Assembly (NCBI RefSeq): GCF_014202275.1
Contig: NZ_JACHGF010000019.1
Span: forward strand, 1-64,000
Reading direction: 5' to 3'
From: Rhabdobacter roseus
GTDB taxonomy: Bacteria > Bacteroidota > Bacteroidia > Cytophagales > Spirosomataceae
DNA: 64,000 bases
This document shows, one piece after another, positions 44,692-53,419 of the stretch. Made by a program: the position numbers and the translations under genes. The notes under the pieces are model-generated. The model made no database searches, was not told where the DNA came from, and saw only the letters and a program-made list of their open reading frames with translations. Numbering within the stretch: the stretch's first letter is position 1; every line of letters begins with the position of its first letter.

Positions 44692-45525
44692 CTACCGGAT
44701 GCTTCGCACTACCTCCTGCACCAACGCCGCCGAGTTGCGGGCGGCCACCTTCACAAACCGCAGCATGTCCTCGCGGGCCGTTCCGTCGGCCTTGTCGCTC
44801 AGGCTGCGAATCACCAGGCAAGGTACTTGCTGCTGCCAGCAGATCTGCGCCACGGCGGCCCCTTCCATTTCGGTGGCGTCGGCCTGGTAGTCGGTGCGGA
44901 GCTGCCGTACTTTTTCTTCCGACGACACAAACACGTCGCCCGTCACGATTCGGCCCACCATGACCCGAGGTACCCGGCTGCTGGCCGAAATGGCTTCCAG
45001 GGGTACTTGGTCGACGGCCCGGCGGGTTTTGGCCAGCAGCGCCGAGTCGGCCGGGAAAAAAGCGGGGTTAAACTCGCCCGAAATCGGATTGCGGGTTTGA
45101 CGGGTCGCTACGTTCTGAAAGCTCACGTAGCCGAAGTCGTGGTGGGCTACTTCCCCGCCAATGACGATGTCGCCCGGTTGGAGATCCGGGTTGAGGCCCC
45201 CGGCAATGCCCGTGAAAAGTACCTCGGCGGGCCGGAAGTACTGGAGCGCCAGGGTGGTAGTCATGGCGGCATTCACTTTGCCCACCCCCGTGAGGGCAAT
45301 CACCACGTCGCGCCCGTGGAGCTTTCCGCGGGTAAATTTAATCCCGTGGATCTGGTACACGCGCGGCTTCTCCACGGTTTGCTCCAGCAGCTTCACTTCG
45401 TCGTTAAAAGCCCCGAGCAGCAGGGTAAGGGGCCGGGTTTTGTACACCTGGGCCGTTGCCGGGCCGCAGGTACCTACCAGGAGTAAGAATACGACAAGAG
45501 CGCAATTTTTGGCAAAATAAAGCAT
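44692..45525 (-). CDS. Exported MTA/SAH nucleosidase-like protein
   Basis: A 277-residue protein of the 5'-methylthioadenosine/S-adenosylhomocysteine nucleosidase family. The core shows VVIALTGVGKVNAAM, FTGIAGGLNPDLQPGDIVIG, HHDFGYVSF, and at the active site DATEMEGAAVAQICWQ (glutamate of ME-G-A) and VIRSLSDKAD (catalytic aspartate). Unlike cytoplasmic MTAN it has a signal peptide (about 1-26, ending ATAQ). It therefore probably cleaves nucleosides in the periplasm, releasing adenine or another base. It starts 12 nt after the purine permease, suggesting salvage of the released base. Confidence 0.87.
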   Translation of the reverse strand: MLYFAKNCALVVFLLLVGTCGPATAQVYKTRPLTLLLGAFNDEVKLLEQTVEKPRVYQIHGIKFTRGKLHGRDVVIALTGVGKVNAAMTTTLALQYFRPAEVLFTGIAGGLNPDLQPGDIVIGGEVAHHDFGYVSFQNVATRQTRNPISGEFNPAFFPADSALLAKTRRAVDQVPLEAISASSRVPRVMVGRIVTGDVFVSSEEKVRQLRTDYQADATEMEGAAVAQICWQQQVPCLVIRSLSDKADGTAREDMLRFVKVAARNSAALVQEVVRSIR

Positions 45526-45537
45526 AAAGAAAGAATA

Positions 45538-46851
45538 TTAATGGGTACCTGATACGAGAGAAAGAATAGCAAAAGCGTCGATGATCAGCAGCGTGAGGGA
45601 GACCTCCCGCCACCGGCCCGTCGCTACTTTCAGGGCCGTCCAGCTCAGAAAACCCCAGATGATGCCCTGGGTGATGGAGTAGCTGAACGGAATGAGGCTG
45701 ATGGCCAAAAAGCACGGAATGGCCTCGTCGAGCGCCAGCCAGTTGATCTTCGTCACGGGGCGGATCATGTAGGTACCTACGATCACCAGCGCGGGCGCCG
45801 TAGCCACCGCCGGAACTACCGAGAGCAGCGGCGACAAAAACAAGAAAGGCAGAAAAAACAACGCCCCAAATACTGCCGTGAGGCCCGTGCGCCCGCCCTG
45901 CTCGATGCCCACCGCCGACTCGATGTAGGTAGTGCCGGGGCTGCTGCCCAGGAGCCCGGCCAGGGTAGTGGCCACGGCGTCGGTGAGGAGGGAGCGGTGG
46001 AGGTGGCGCGGCTGGCCGTCGGCATCTTTGAGGTTGGCGGCTTCGGCCACCCCCAAGAAGGTGGAGAGGCTGTCGAAGAGGTCGGTGAAAATAAAGGCGA
46101 AGATCACCGGCCAGAGCGACCACCGCAGCGAGCCGAGTAGGTCGAGCCGCAGCAGCAGGCTGAAATCGGGCGCGGCCAGCCAGCCGTTGGGGGGTACTTG
46201 GGCGAGCGGCGTGCCACTGCCCTGCCCCAGCAGGTAGGCCAGCAGGGTGGTGGTCAGAATTCCCAGCACGATGGCCGCCTTGACGCGCCGCACTACCAGG
46301 ATGGCCGTGACCAGCAGCCCCAGCACAAAGGTGAGCGGAAGTACCTCCGTCAGCGCCGCCGGACCGATGAGCGTGGCCGGGTTGTCGACGATGAACCCGG
46401 CGTTGGTGAAGCCAATGAGCGCAATGAAGAAGCCGATCCCCGCCGCGATGGCGTGGCGCAGCGAAGCCGGAATGGCCTGCACCAGCAGCGAACGTACTTT
46501 GAATAGTGATAATAGTAAAAACACGATCCCCGCCCAGAATACCGTACCCAGGGCGGTTTCCCAGGCCAGGCCCAGCCCTTTTACGGCCGTGAAGGTAAAG
46601 AAGGCGTTGAGGCCCATGCCCGGTGCTACGATCAGCGGATTGCGGGCGTAGAGACCCATCATGAGGCTACTAAAAAACGACAAAAGAACCGTCGCCGTAA
46701 GTACCCCGGCAAAGGGCATCCCCGCCTGGCTGAGAATGGCCGGATTGACCACGATGATGTACATCGTAGCCAGAAACGATGACAACCCCGCGATGAACTC
46801 GATCCGGACGGAGGTGCCGTTTTCCGTTAGTTTGAAGTAGCGATCCAGCAT
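45538..46851 (-). CDS. NCS2-family purine permease (AzgA-like)
   Basis: A 437-residue 12-14 helix transporter of the NCS2 AzgA/hypoxanthine-guanine-adenine type. The start at 46851 (MLDRYFKLTENGTSVRIE) matches the family's opening; an in-frame extension to 46917 is not needed. Typical motifs are EFIAGLSSFLATMYIIVVNPAIL (split over the first helix), GLNAFFTF, AIAAGIGFFIALIGFTNAG, TDLFDSLSTFLGVAEAANL, GSSPGTTYIESAVGIEQGGRTG and YMIRPV. It is the middle gene of the amidase-permease-nucleosidase group. It imports purine bases by proton symport (established for the family). Confidence 0.93.
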   Translation of the reverse strand: MLDRYFKLTENGTSVRIEFIAGLSSFLATMYIIVVNPAILSQAGMPFAGVLTATVLLSFFSSLMMGLYARNPLIVAPGMGLNAFFTFTAVKGLGLAWETALGTVFWAGIVFLLLSLFKVRSLLVQAIPASLRHAIAAGIGFFIALIGFTNAGFIVDNPATLIGPAALTEVLPLTFVLGLLVTAILVVRRVKAAIVLGILTTTLLAYLLGQGSGTPLAQVPPNGWLAAPDFSLLLRLDLLGSLRWSLWPVIFAFIFTDLFDSLSTFLGVAEAANLKDADGQPRHLHRSLLTDAVATTLAGLLGSSPGTTYIESAVGIEQGGRTGLTAVFGALFFLPFLFLSPLLSVVPAVATAPALVIVGTYMIRPVTKINWLALDEAIPCFLAISLIPFSYSITQGIIWGFLSWTALKVATGRWREVSLTLLIIDAFAILSLVSGTH

Positions 46852-46929
46852 AGCAGCAAAGTACCTGGTTGGGGGTAGTTTAAAAAGAAAATCGGGCCGC
46901 GCCTGGGTACCTTTCAAAGTACCTTTGGG

Positions 46930-48600
46930 CTAGGGTAGTTTGGGGTGTTTGCGGTGATGATCGGTGGCATCCTGGTAGGCTTTGGCTACGGCAAGTACCT
47001 GGTTTTCTTGGAACAGTTGCCCCATAAACGTAATGCTTGTGGGGGTACCTTGCGGGCTGAATCCGTTGGGAAGTACCACGCAGGGGTGGCCCGTTAGGTT
47101 GGTAGCGGCGAGGTTGCTGTTGCCGTAGGTAGGCGAAAGGTACACCTCGACGTCGGCTTGCTTAAGTACCTGATAAAAGTCCTGGATCAGCTGGGTCCGG
47201 AGGCGGTTGGCCTGGATGTACTCCACGGCCGGAATAAAACGTGAAGCGCGGAAGACGTTTGGCCAGGCGTTTTTGATTTGGCGGGTTAGCTCGTCGTCGC
47301 GGTTGGAGCGGGTGAGGTCGTCGAAGGCGGCGGCGGCTTCGGCCGACAGGATCAGCGTCATGTCGCCCACGGGGTAGTCGGGGAGTTCCAGCGGTACGAG
47401 CGTAGCGCCCAGCTTTCGAAGTACCTCCAGCGTAGCCTGGTCGTGGGCGCGGTTGGGGTAGTTGCTGTCAAAAGCTTTTTGTAAGTACCCCAGGCGCACT
47501 CCTTTCAGCGAAGCGAGCGGCGCGTAGTTGAAAGGTACCTCCAGCACGGTAGCATCCTTGCCGTCGGGGCCGTAGATGGCGTCGAAGACCAGCGCGCAGT
47601 CTTCCACTGCCCGGCAGATGGGCCCGAGCTTATCCATGCTCCAGCTCAGGGCCATCGCGCCGTGCCGACTCACGCGCCCGTAGGTAGGCCGCAGCCCGGT
47701 GGTGCCACAGATGGTCGAGGGTGACACAATGGGACCTAGCGTTTCGCTGCCGATGGCAAAAGGCAACAGCCCCGCCGCCACCGCCGAAGCCGAGCCCGCC
47801 GACGAGCCGCTGGAGCCCTTGTCCGGCGCCCAGGGGTTGCGGGTCAGGCCACCAAACCACACGTCGCCCCAGGCCAGGGCACCCAGGCTGAGCTTGGCAC
47901 AAAGTACCGCCCCGGCGGCTTCCAGGCGCTGGATCACCGTGGCGTCCAGGTCCAGGGTTTGGTCCTGGTAGGATTTGGCGCCCCAGGTTGTTTTGTAGCC
48001 TTTCTTGGCCAGCAGGTCCTTGGCTCCGTAGGGGATGCCGTGCAGCGGCCCCCGGTAGGTACCTGCGGCCAGTTCGGCGTCGGCGCGGCGGGCCTGGGCC
48101 AGCGCCAGGTCGTCGGTGAGGGTAATGACACAGTGCAGCTGGGCGTCGTATTTTTTCAAACGGTCCAGAAAAAACGTCGTGAGCTCCACCGAACTGATCT
48201 GCCGCGTTTTGATGAGCTGCCCCAGCTCCGCCACGGTGTAGTAGGCCAGCTCGTCGCGGTTTTTGGGAAGGGGTACTTTACCCAAGGTACTTGGTTGCAA
48301 GGGCTTTTTTTCGCGCTCAAACGTAAAGCCTTCGGGCAGCGGGTTGAATTGCAGCGCAGGCACCACGTCGTTCGGCAGAGGTACCTGGCGGAGGCGCGCG
48401 TAGCTGTCGCGGTTGTTGGTGAGGTTGGTCAGCATGGAGTCGCGCTCGGGTTCGGTGAACGTCAGGCCCAGCAGCTCCGCGGCGGCTTCTACCATGGCGT
48501 GGCCAATGGGTTGAGAAACCGGTGCCGACAAAAAAGACCCCAGCGCGAAGCTCCCGCCCAAGCCCAGTCCCAGCAACAGGTAGCGTAGCTTTTTATTCAT
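46930..48600 (-). CDS. Amidase signature-family hydrolase
   Basis: A 556-residue amidase. The start at 48600 (MNKKLRYLLLGLGLGG) gives a signal-like N-terminus; longer in-frame codons to 49371 run antisense through the neighbouring UPF0173 gene and are rejected. The amidase catalytic triad is visible: lysine in GIPYGAKDLLAKKGY, cis-serine in GSSAGSASAVAAG, and nucleophile serine in GSETLGPIVSPSTICGTTG. An N-terminal helical region (about 25-140) precedes the domain. It is probably exported or membrane-anchored and acts on an amide of unknown identity. It lies 78 nt upstream of the purine permease gene on the same strand. Confidence 0.88.
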   Translation of the reverse strand: MNKKLRYLLLGLGLGGSFALGSFLSAPVSQPIGHAMVEAAAELLGLTFTEPERDSMLTNLTNNRDSYARLRQVPLPNDVVPALQFNPLPEGFTFEREKKPLQPSTLGKVPLPKNRDELAYYTVAELGQLIKTRQISSVELTTFFLDRLKKYDAQLHCVITLTDDLALAQARRADAELAAGTYRGPLHGIPYGAKDLLAKKGYKTTWGAKSYQDQTLDLDATVIQRLEAAGAVLCAKLSLGALAWGDVWFGGLTRNPWAPDKGSSGSSAGSASAVAAGLLPFAIGSETLGPIVSPSTICGTTGLRPTYGRVSRHGAMALSWSMDKLGPICRAVEDCALVFDAIYGPDGKDATVLEVPFNYAPLASLKGVRLGYLQKAFDSNYPNRAHDQATLEVLRKLGATLVPLELPDYPVGDMTLILSAEAAAAFDDLTRSNRDDELTRQIKNAWPNVFRASRFIPAVEYIQANRLRTQLIQDFYQVLKQADVEVYLSPTYGNSNLAATNLTGHPCVVLPNGFSPQGTPTSITFMGQLFQENQVLAVAKAYQDATDHHRKHPKLP

Positions 48601-48762
48601 CGTTTTGTATAAATTTCCAATGTTTATTTTATAAATACCCAAAATAACCAGGGGTGCTTTGGCGAAAGTACCAACAATTTCAAAACCTTCTCCACCCAGG
48701 GCAGTTTCTTTTTGGGGTAAAGTACCCTTTTGTATTGGATGTAGTACCACTAAACCTATACT

Positions 48763-49440
48763 ATGAAAATCACTTATTTTGGCCATTCCTGCTTCGGGAT
48801 CGAGACCGCCCACCACCGCCTTCTGTTCGACCCTTTCATTACACCTAACCCGCTGGCGGCGCGTATCGACGTCGATGAGATCCAGGCCGACTATATCTTT
48901 ATTTCGCACGGCCACGAAGATCACGTCGCCGATGCCGTGCACCTGGCCAAGCGTACGGGCGCTACCGTGGTGGCGGCCTTCGAGATCATCGAGTGGCTCA
49001 AAAAACAGGGTGTGGACGCTGCCCAAACCCACCCTATGAACACGGGCGGTAAGTGGACCTTCGACTTCGGACAGGTACAGATGGTACCGGCGTTTCATTC
49101 CAGCAGCTTGCCGGATGGTACCTACGGCGGGAGCCCCATTGGCTACGTGATTCAGCTCAGCGGCAAAACGTTCTACTACGCGGGCGACACCGCCCTCTAT
49201 ACCGACATGAAGCTGATCGGGGAGCAGTACCAGATCGACTTCGCGTTCCTGCCCATCGGGAGTAATTTTACCATGGATATGTACGACGCCATGACCGCCG
49301 CCCGGCTGGTCAATACCCGCACGGTGATCGGGATGCACTACGATACTTTTCCCTACATCAAGATCGACCACGAGGCCGCCCGGAGCCTGGCCGAGAAGTC
49401 AAGCATCGACTTGCACCTCATGCCCATCGGGGGTACTTGA
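48763..49440 (+). CDS. UPF0173 metallo-beta-lactamase-fold hydrolase
   Basis: A 225-residue metal-dependent hydrolase of the UPF0173 (YtkL-like) group. The start MKITYFGHSCFGIE is canonical. Metal motifs are SHGHEDHVADAV (HxHxDH), HSSS, YYAGDTALYTDM (D-ligand) and GMHYDTFP. It is cytoplasmic. The function is not known for the family beyond hydrolase activity. It is divergent from the amidase gene, and a terminator follows at 49455. Confidence 0.93.
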   Translation: MKITYFGHSCFGIETAHHRLLFDPFITPNPLAARIDVDEIQADYIFISHGHEDHVADAVHLAKRTGATVVAAFEIIEWLKKQGVDAAQTHPMNTGGKWTFDFGQVQMVPAFHSSSLPDGTYGGSPIGYVIQLSGKTFYYAGDTALYTDMKLIGEQYQIDFAFLPIGSNFTMDMYDAMTAARLVNTRTVIGMHYDTFPYIKIDHEAARSLAEKSSIDLHLMPIGGT

Positions 49441-49454
49441 ATGTCTAAAAAACC

Positions 49455-49488
49455 AAAGGGTACTTTGCCGCTGCGGCAAGTACCCTTT
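49455..49488 (+). terminator. Terminator made of an inverted pair of the GTAC octamer
   Basis: AAAGGGTACTTTGCCG and CGGCAAGTACCCTTTT pair around CTG with one bulged T. It lies 15 nt after the UPF0173 stop. As at 13822, each arm contains the GGGTACTT motif. Confidence 0.75.
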
Positions 49489-49612
49489 TCAAGTACCTCC
49501 CTGGTACGGTACCTTAATGTATACTATTCCCGTTGTTATCCAGGATGGAGAATTGCTTCATTTTCCAGGGCATAACCTTCAACTCGCCGTTGGGGTGGAC
49601 AACTCCTTCGGC

Positions 49613-50182
49613 CTATTTATTTTTTTCAATCGGCGCTATCAACCCGCAAATTTCTGTATCATAAAAAACACCTTCAAAGTAAAGATTGTCTTTTAATAAC
49701 CCTTCCCGCTCAAACCCCGTCTTTAGGAGGACTTGCCTTGATGCCCCATTATCGGGACTATAATTTGCAAATATCTTATGCAATCCCAGCGTATTAAATC
49801 CATAATCTAGCACAATTTTTAAGGCTTCAGAAACATAGCTTTTTCCCCAATGATCCGGGTGAAGGAGATAACCCACTTCTGCCTTAAAGTTAGCCAGATC
49901 TGTGCGATAATACCCCATCGAGCCTATCATTCGAGCCGGGTCTTCTTTAAGGCAGATGGCCCAGGAGATATTTTCAAATTTTGCGTAGGCCGTTGCGTAT
50001 TCTGAAATTACCGCAAGCGTATCCTCCACTGTTTTATGCAAGGGTTTTAAAATGAACCGCATTACCTCCGGGTTTGACCTCAACTCAAAAAAGGCTGGGG
50101 CATCTGCCGACACCAGTTCCCGCAACAACAGCCGTTCTGATTTAAGAACAGGAAAGGTTTCGGGTAGATTTAATTTCCGCAT
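49613..50182 (-). CDS. GNAT-family N-acetyltransferase, RimJ/RimL-like
   Basis: A 189-residue acetyltransferase that transfers acetyl from acetyl-CoA to an amine, possibly a protein N-terminus. Typical blocks are SERLLLRELVSADAPAFFELRSNPEVMRF (about 14-42), AICLKEDPARMIGSMGYY, EVGYLLHPDHWGKSYVSEAL (motif A region) and GLHKIFANYSPDNGASRQVLLKTGFEREG. The gene is AT-richer than its neighbours and contains no GTAC octamer, so it may have been acquired recently. It stands alone. Confidence 0.88.
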   Translation of the reverse strand: MRKLNLPETFPVLKSERLLLRELVSADAPAFFELRSNPEVMRFILKPLHKTVEDTLAVISEYATAYAKFENISWAICLKEDPARMIGSMGYYRTDLANFKAEVGYLLHPDHWGKSYVSEALKIVLDYGFNTLGLHKIFANYSPDNGASRQVLLKTGFEREGLLKDNLYFEGVFYDTEICGLIAPIEKNK

Positions 50183-50301
50183 AGCACTGTCTCTCGCTCA
50201 AAAGGGTTGTATAAATTGAATATGGATAATTTTTAGGATTTGTACTTACGCGGAACGGGATCTCAAAATGGTCTTTATCATATACAGGTTAGGCTCAACT
50301 C

Positions 50302-50994
50302 TTAGCTGTAGCGGTCGTTGCGCCAGGGGTAGGCGGTGTCGGAGTAGCCGCGCTCTTCCCAGAAGCCCAGCTTATTTTGCGGCAGAAACTCGATGCGCTT
50401 GATCCACTTCGCGCCTTTCCAGGCGTAAAGCTGCGGGGTGATCATCCGGACGGGCCCGCCGTGGTCGCGGGGGAGGGGTTGGCCGTCGGCGGTATGGACC
50501 AGCAGCACGTCGGGCTTGAGGGCCTCTTCCAGCGAAACGTTGGTGGTGTAGGTGTCGTAGCCGTAGCACATGATGTGCGTAGCGGTAGCGTTGGGCTGTA
50601 CCAGCGCCGCCAGATCCAGCAGGCGCACGCCCACCCAGGGTACATCCATCCGCGACCAGGTCGTGACGCAGTGAAAGTCGCTGACATCGGTGGTTTGGGG
50701 CAGCGCCAGGAAGTCGGCCCAGGTAAGTACCACCGGGTTTTCTACCTCGCCGTCCAGCCGCAGCCGCCAGCGCTCCAGGGACACATCGGGTTTGTAGCCC
50801 AGGTCCAGCACCGGCCATTTTTGGGTTTCAAATTGTCCCTCGGGTAGTTTGGGCATGCCGTGGCGGTTGGCGGGGCCTGAGCCCAGCGGCTGGTCGTCGG
50901 CCAGGCTGGGGGTACTTTTTATCGTTTTCTCAAAGCGCTCCTTGAGCTTCATCCGCGCCTCGATGATTTTGTCCAGCTTACGATTCTCTTCCAT
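50302..50994 (-). CDS. Sulfite oxidase-like molybdopterin oxidoreductase
   Basis: A 230-residue sulfite-oxidase-family protein of the YedY/MsrP-related type. The molybdenum-coordinating cysteine is in SDFHCVTTWSRMDVPWVGV. Other family blocks are YDTYTTNVSLEEAL, PLPRDHGGPVRMITPQLYAWKGAKWIK and the C-terminal LGFWEERGYSDTAYPWRNDRY. It has no recognised signal peptide and no haem domain, so a partner electron carrier must act with it. The 51-residue N-terminal leader is charged. It has no operon partner here. Confidence 0.9.
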   Translation of the reverse strand: MEENRKLDKIIEARMKLKERFEKTIKSTPSLADDQPLGSGPANRHGMPKLPEGQFETQKWPVLDLGYKPDVSLERWRLRLDGEVENPVVLTWADFLALPQTTDVSDFHCVTTWSRMDVPWVGVRLLDLAALVQPNATATHIMCYGYDTYTTNVSLEEALKPDVLLVHTADGQPLPRDHGGPVRMITPQLYAWKGAKWIKRIEFLPQNKLGFWEERGYSDTAYPWRNDRYS

Positions 50995-51235
50995 AGGTTA
51001 TTTTTTTAATGGTCTCCATTCCATTGCGACTCCCCATGCCATGGTCTTGATGCCTGCTTGACCCTGGCTAGTAAGGCCTTTCCTGCCTCGTAGGGATTAT
51101 GTTGCTTGAGAGCCTTACTAACGTGCTTATTTTCCCCCTCTCTACTTTCCTTAGAACGTGTTTGGGAATTAAGAAGTACGGAGAGTCATCAGATCTTTGT
51201 ATCGACGGCCGGGCGACCCCGCAAAATGCAAAGCC

Positions 51236-51379
51236 ATGACCAGACAGTTCATTAAACTGACGGCACTGGCCGCCCTGAGACTCTCAGTGGGCTGCAATAT
51301 CGGCCTTTTTACTGCTCAATCGCAAACGCAAAACGGACCTCTGCGAAGCCATGAATGCTACTCTATGGCTTTTGTGTAA
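51236..51379 (+). CDS. Possible truncated lipoprotein gene
   Basis: A 47-residue frame from ATG begins MTRQFIKLTALAALRLSVGC, which has a basic start, hydrophobic core and a lipobox-like LSVGC. It then runs on as polar residues and ends after CYSMAFV. It looks like the leader of a lipoprotein gene whose body has been lost or frameshifted, but it may be chance. No ribosome-binding site is evident. Confidence 0.3.
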   Translation: MTRQFIKLTALAALRLSVGCNIGLFTAQSQTQNGPLRSHECYSMAFV

Positions 51380-51430
51380 GAAACAAAAAGACGCAGACGC
51401 AAAAAGCCACCGAAAGACCGAATACATTGA

Positions 51431-51471
51431 TGGCCGTGTACCCTTTGCTTTTCCAAAAGGTACGCGGCTAT
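51431..51471. terminator. Inverted repeat with GTACC arms
   Basis: GCCGTGTACCCTTT pairs with AAAAGGTACGCGGC with two mismatches, followed by a T-rich stretch (CTATTTT). It may end transcription of the remnant upstream or stem from GTAC-motif pairing. Confidence 0.4.
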
Positions 51472-51565
51472 TTTGAAATAGGTTCTGATCAGGGCTTTAA
51501 ACGGCTAGTTTTAGTAATATAGCTTACAAGAGTTAAGGCAGCATCCGAGCCTTTGCTCAAAAAAA

Positions 51566-52793
51566 TTACTCGCTACGCAGGCTTTTCACCGGGTTCATCA
51601 GGGCTGCCTTTAAGCTTTGGAAGCTCACCGTCAGCAACGTGATAGCCAAGGCCCCCGCGCTCGTCACCGCGAAAATCCACCACGACAGCTCCGTGCGGTA
51701 GGGGTACTGCCGCAACCAGCCGTCCATGAAGTACCACGACAGCGGGGTGGCGATCAGCAGGGCGATGAGAACCAGCAGCACAAAATCTTTGGAAAGCAGC
51801 CCCCACAAACTGACTATGCTCGCCCCCAGCACCTTGCGGACGCCGATTTCTTTGGTGCGTTGCTCGGCCACAAAAGAGGCTAAGCCAAACAAGCCCAGGC
51901 AGGAAACGAAAATGGCCAGGACGGCGAAGCATGAGGCCAGTTTGCCGATGCGCTCCTCGTCGCCAAATTTTCGGGCGTAGTCGTCGCTCACAAAATGATA
52001 TTCGTAGGGTACGGTAGGACTGTACTTGGTAAACACTGCCTTGAGCTCTGCCAAAGCAGGACGAATCCCCTTGTCAGGATTGAGTTTTAGCACAATCACA
52101 TTCTCCCATCCCCGGGATAGGCGGTACACGGACGCCCGGACGGGTTCGTAAGGGGACTGCACCACCATGTCCTCGATGACGCCGATCACTTGGTACGGTT
52201 CATCGTCGCTATAGATAATTTCACCCACGGCCTCCCCCTCAAACCCCATAAACTTGGCTGCGGCCTTATTGAGAATGATAGCTGACGTATCGGTTGAAAA
52301 TGACCGGGAGAAGTCCCTTCCTTCACTAAACTGCCAGCCGACCGTTTTTCCGTAGTCATGCGAGACGGAGTTGGAGGGAAGGTCGACGGCCAAACCGGGG
52401 TCTTTGCCCCGCCAGTTGAAACCAGACCGGGGGTTCAAAGTACCGGCCCGACTTGATAAACCGCTTGTCTCCATGAACCAGGAGTTTGTTCGTCGAAGAG
52501 GATTGCAGCACATGCGTGAAATCGCTGCCATATTGCGCCCGGATTTCCGGCCCCAGCAGGTACGGATTGATTCCCTGCGTTACCTTTTTTCCGTTCTGCG
52601 TGATATGCTGCATTACCTGCACAATGCGGTCGTAGTTCTGAAAATTCTTATCAAACGACCGTTCATCGGACATCCAGAGCCCAATGGGCATCGCCACGGC
52701 CATCCCCAGGGCCAGCCCGCCGATGTTGATGAACGAGTAGCCCTTGTTGCGGGTCAGGTTTCGGAAGGCGATTTTCAGGTAGTTACGAAGCAT
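51566..52793 (-). pseudogene. FtsX/MacB-type ABC permease, internally deleted and frameshifted
   Basis: Two frames together resemble one large ABC-transporter permease (normally about 800 residues). The first (52793 down to about 52440) encodes the N-terminus MLRNYLKIAFRNLTRNKGYSF through one membrane helix to the periplasmic domain. The second (about 52440 down to 51566) encodes the last part of the second periplasmic domain (FNWRGKDPGLAVD, VGWQFSEGRDFS) and the final FtsX helices, ending ALMNPVKSLRSE. The middle, including the first FtsX-like membrane domain, is absent, and the two halves join out of frame near CCCCGGTCTGG at 52440. It is therefore not a functional gene. No ATPase gene adjoins it. 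Confidence 0.85.
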
Positions 52794-53419
52794 GACACTG
52801 GGGTTCGGGCTGTGAAGAATTCTGGGTGAAGGAAGCCCAATGGCTTCTCTTCAGCGGACTTCCACAAAAGCCGTTCCAAGTGAAAAATATTATTGATTAC
52901 CAGACTGTTACTAGATATGATCCAAGCAGAATTGTCCGTTATCGGACAGGGATGTTCATTTCCCGACAGGCTGCTGATCAACCAATACAGGTACTTGGCT
53001 CCTGCGGACGTTCTAAGTCAGGGGAAAAGGGATCTGGATTTTTGGCTAAGCATTTTCGCTTAGGTACCTAGCGCCGTAGCGCTGCTTCTTTTGCCTGCTG
53101 GCAAGTACCCATACCGCCAGCTGAAGCAAATGGCTCAGGCTCAGCAGGGGTACTTTGGGTACTTTATCAGGTAGCCCTAAGGAAACCAGGAAGGGGGGAC
53201 TTTCTGATGCGCTTTCCCGAGCAGCGGTGCTAATCCGTTTAGGGTACCTCGCCGACGATTTTCTACCTGGCTCAGGTACTTCCCCAGGCTGTTTTTAAAG
53301 GACGTGGGCATCCAGGAAGGAGGGGGATAGCCCCGACACCCATTCCACACTCCTTCTCCAACGGATACATCCCCGTCCGAAGCAACGCCGACGGGGATGT
53401 ATCTGGATAGGGAGGTCCT
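52794..53419. other. Non-coding region dense in GTAC octamers
   Basis: This 626-nt interval has no gene I can support. The octamer RRGTACYY occurs seven times between 52989 and 53283 (about 52989, 53061, 53104, 53149, 53157, 53244, 53275), and a strong terminator stands at 53364-53403. The high motif density in non-coding DNA shows the motif is not a by-product of codon use. Confidence 0.6.
53364..53403 (-). terminator. Terminator of the SusCD-sulfatase operon
   Basis: GATACATCCCCGTC (53364-53377) and GACGGGGATGTATC (53390-53403) are perfect complements around a 12-nt loop. It lies 16 nt beyond the stop of the last sulfatase gene on the minus strand. Confidence 0.85.

Larger units (their letters stand above)
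50995..51565. other. Region with a possible truncated lipoprotein and a hairpin
   Basis: This 571-nt region between the oxidoreductase gene and an ABC permease pseudogene contains a short lipoprotein-like frame (51236-51379) and an inverted repeat at 51431-51471. The rest shows no gene. It probably is a zone of decay adjoining the pseudogene. Confidence 0.5.

Noticed and set aside
48601-49371. N-terminal extension of the amidase into the neighbouring gene
   Set aside because: The extension runs antisense through the UPF0173 gene. The ATG at 48600 starts a signal-like sequence and fits the amidase length.
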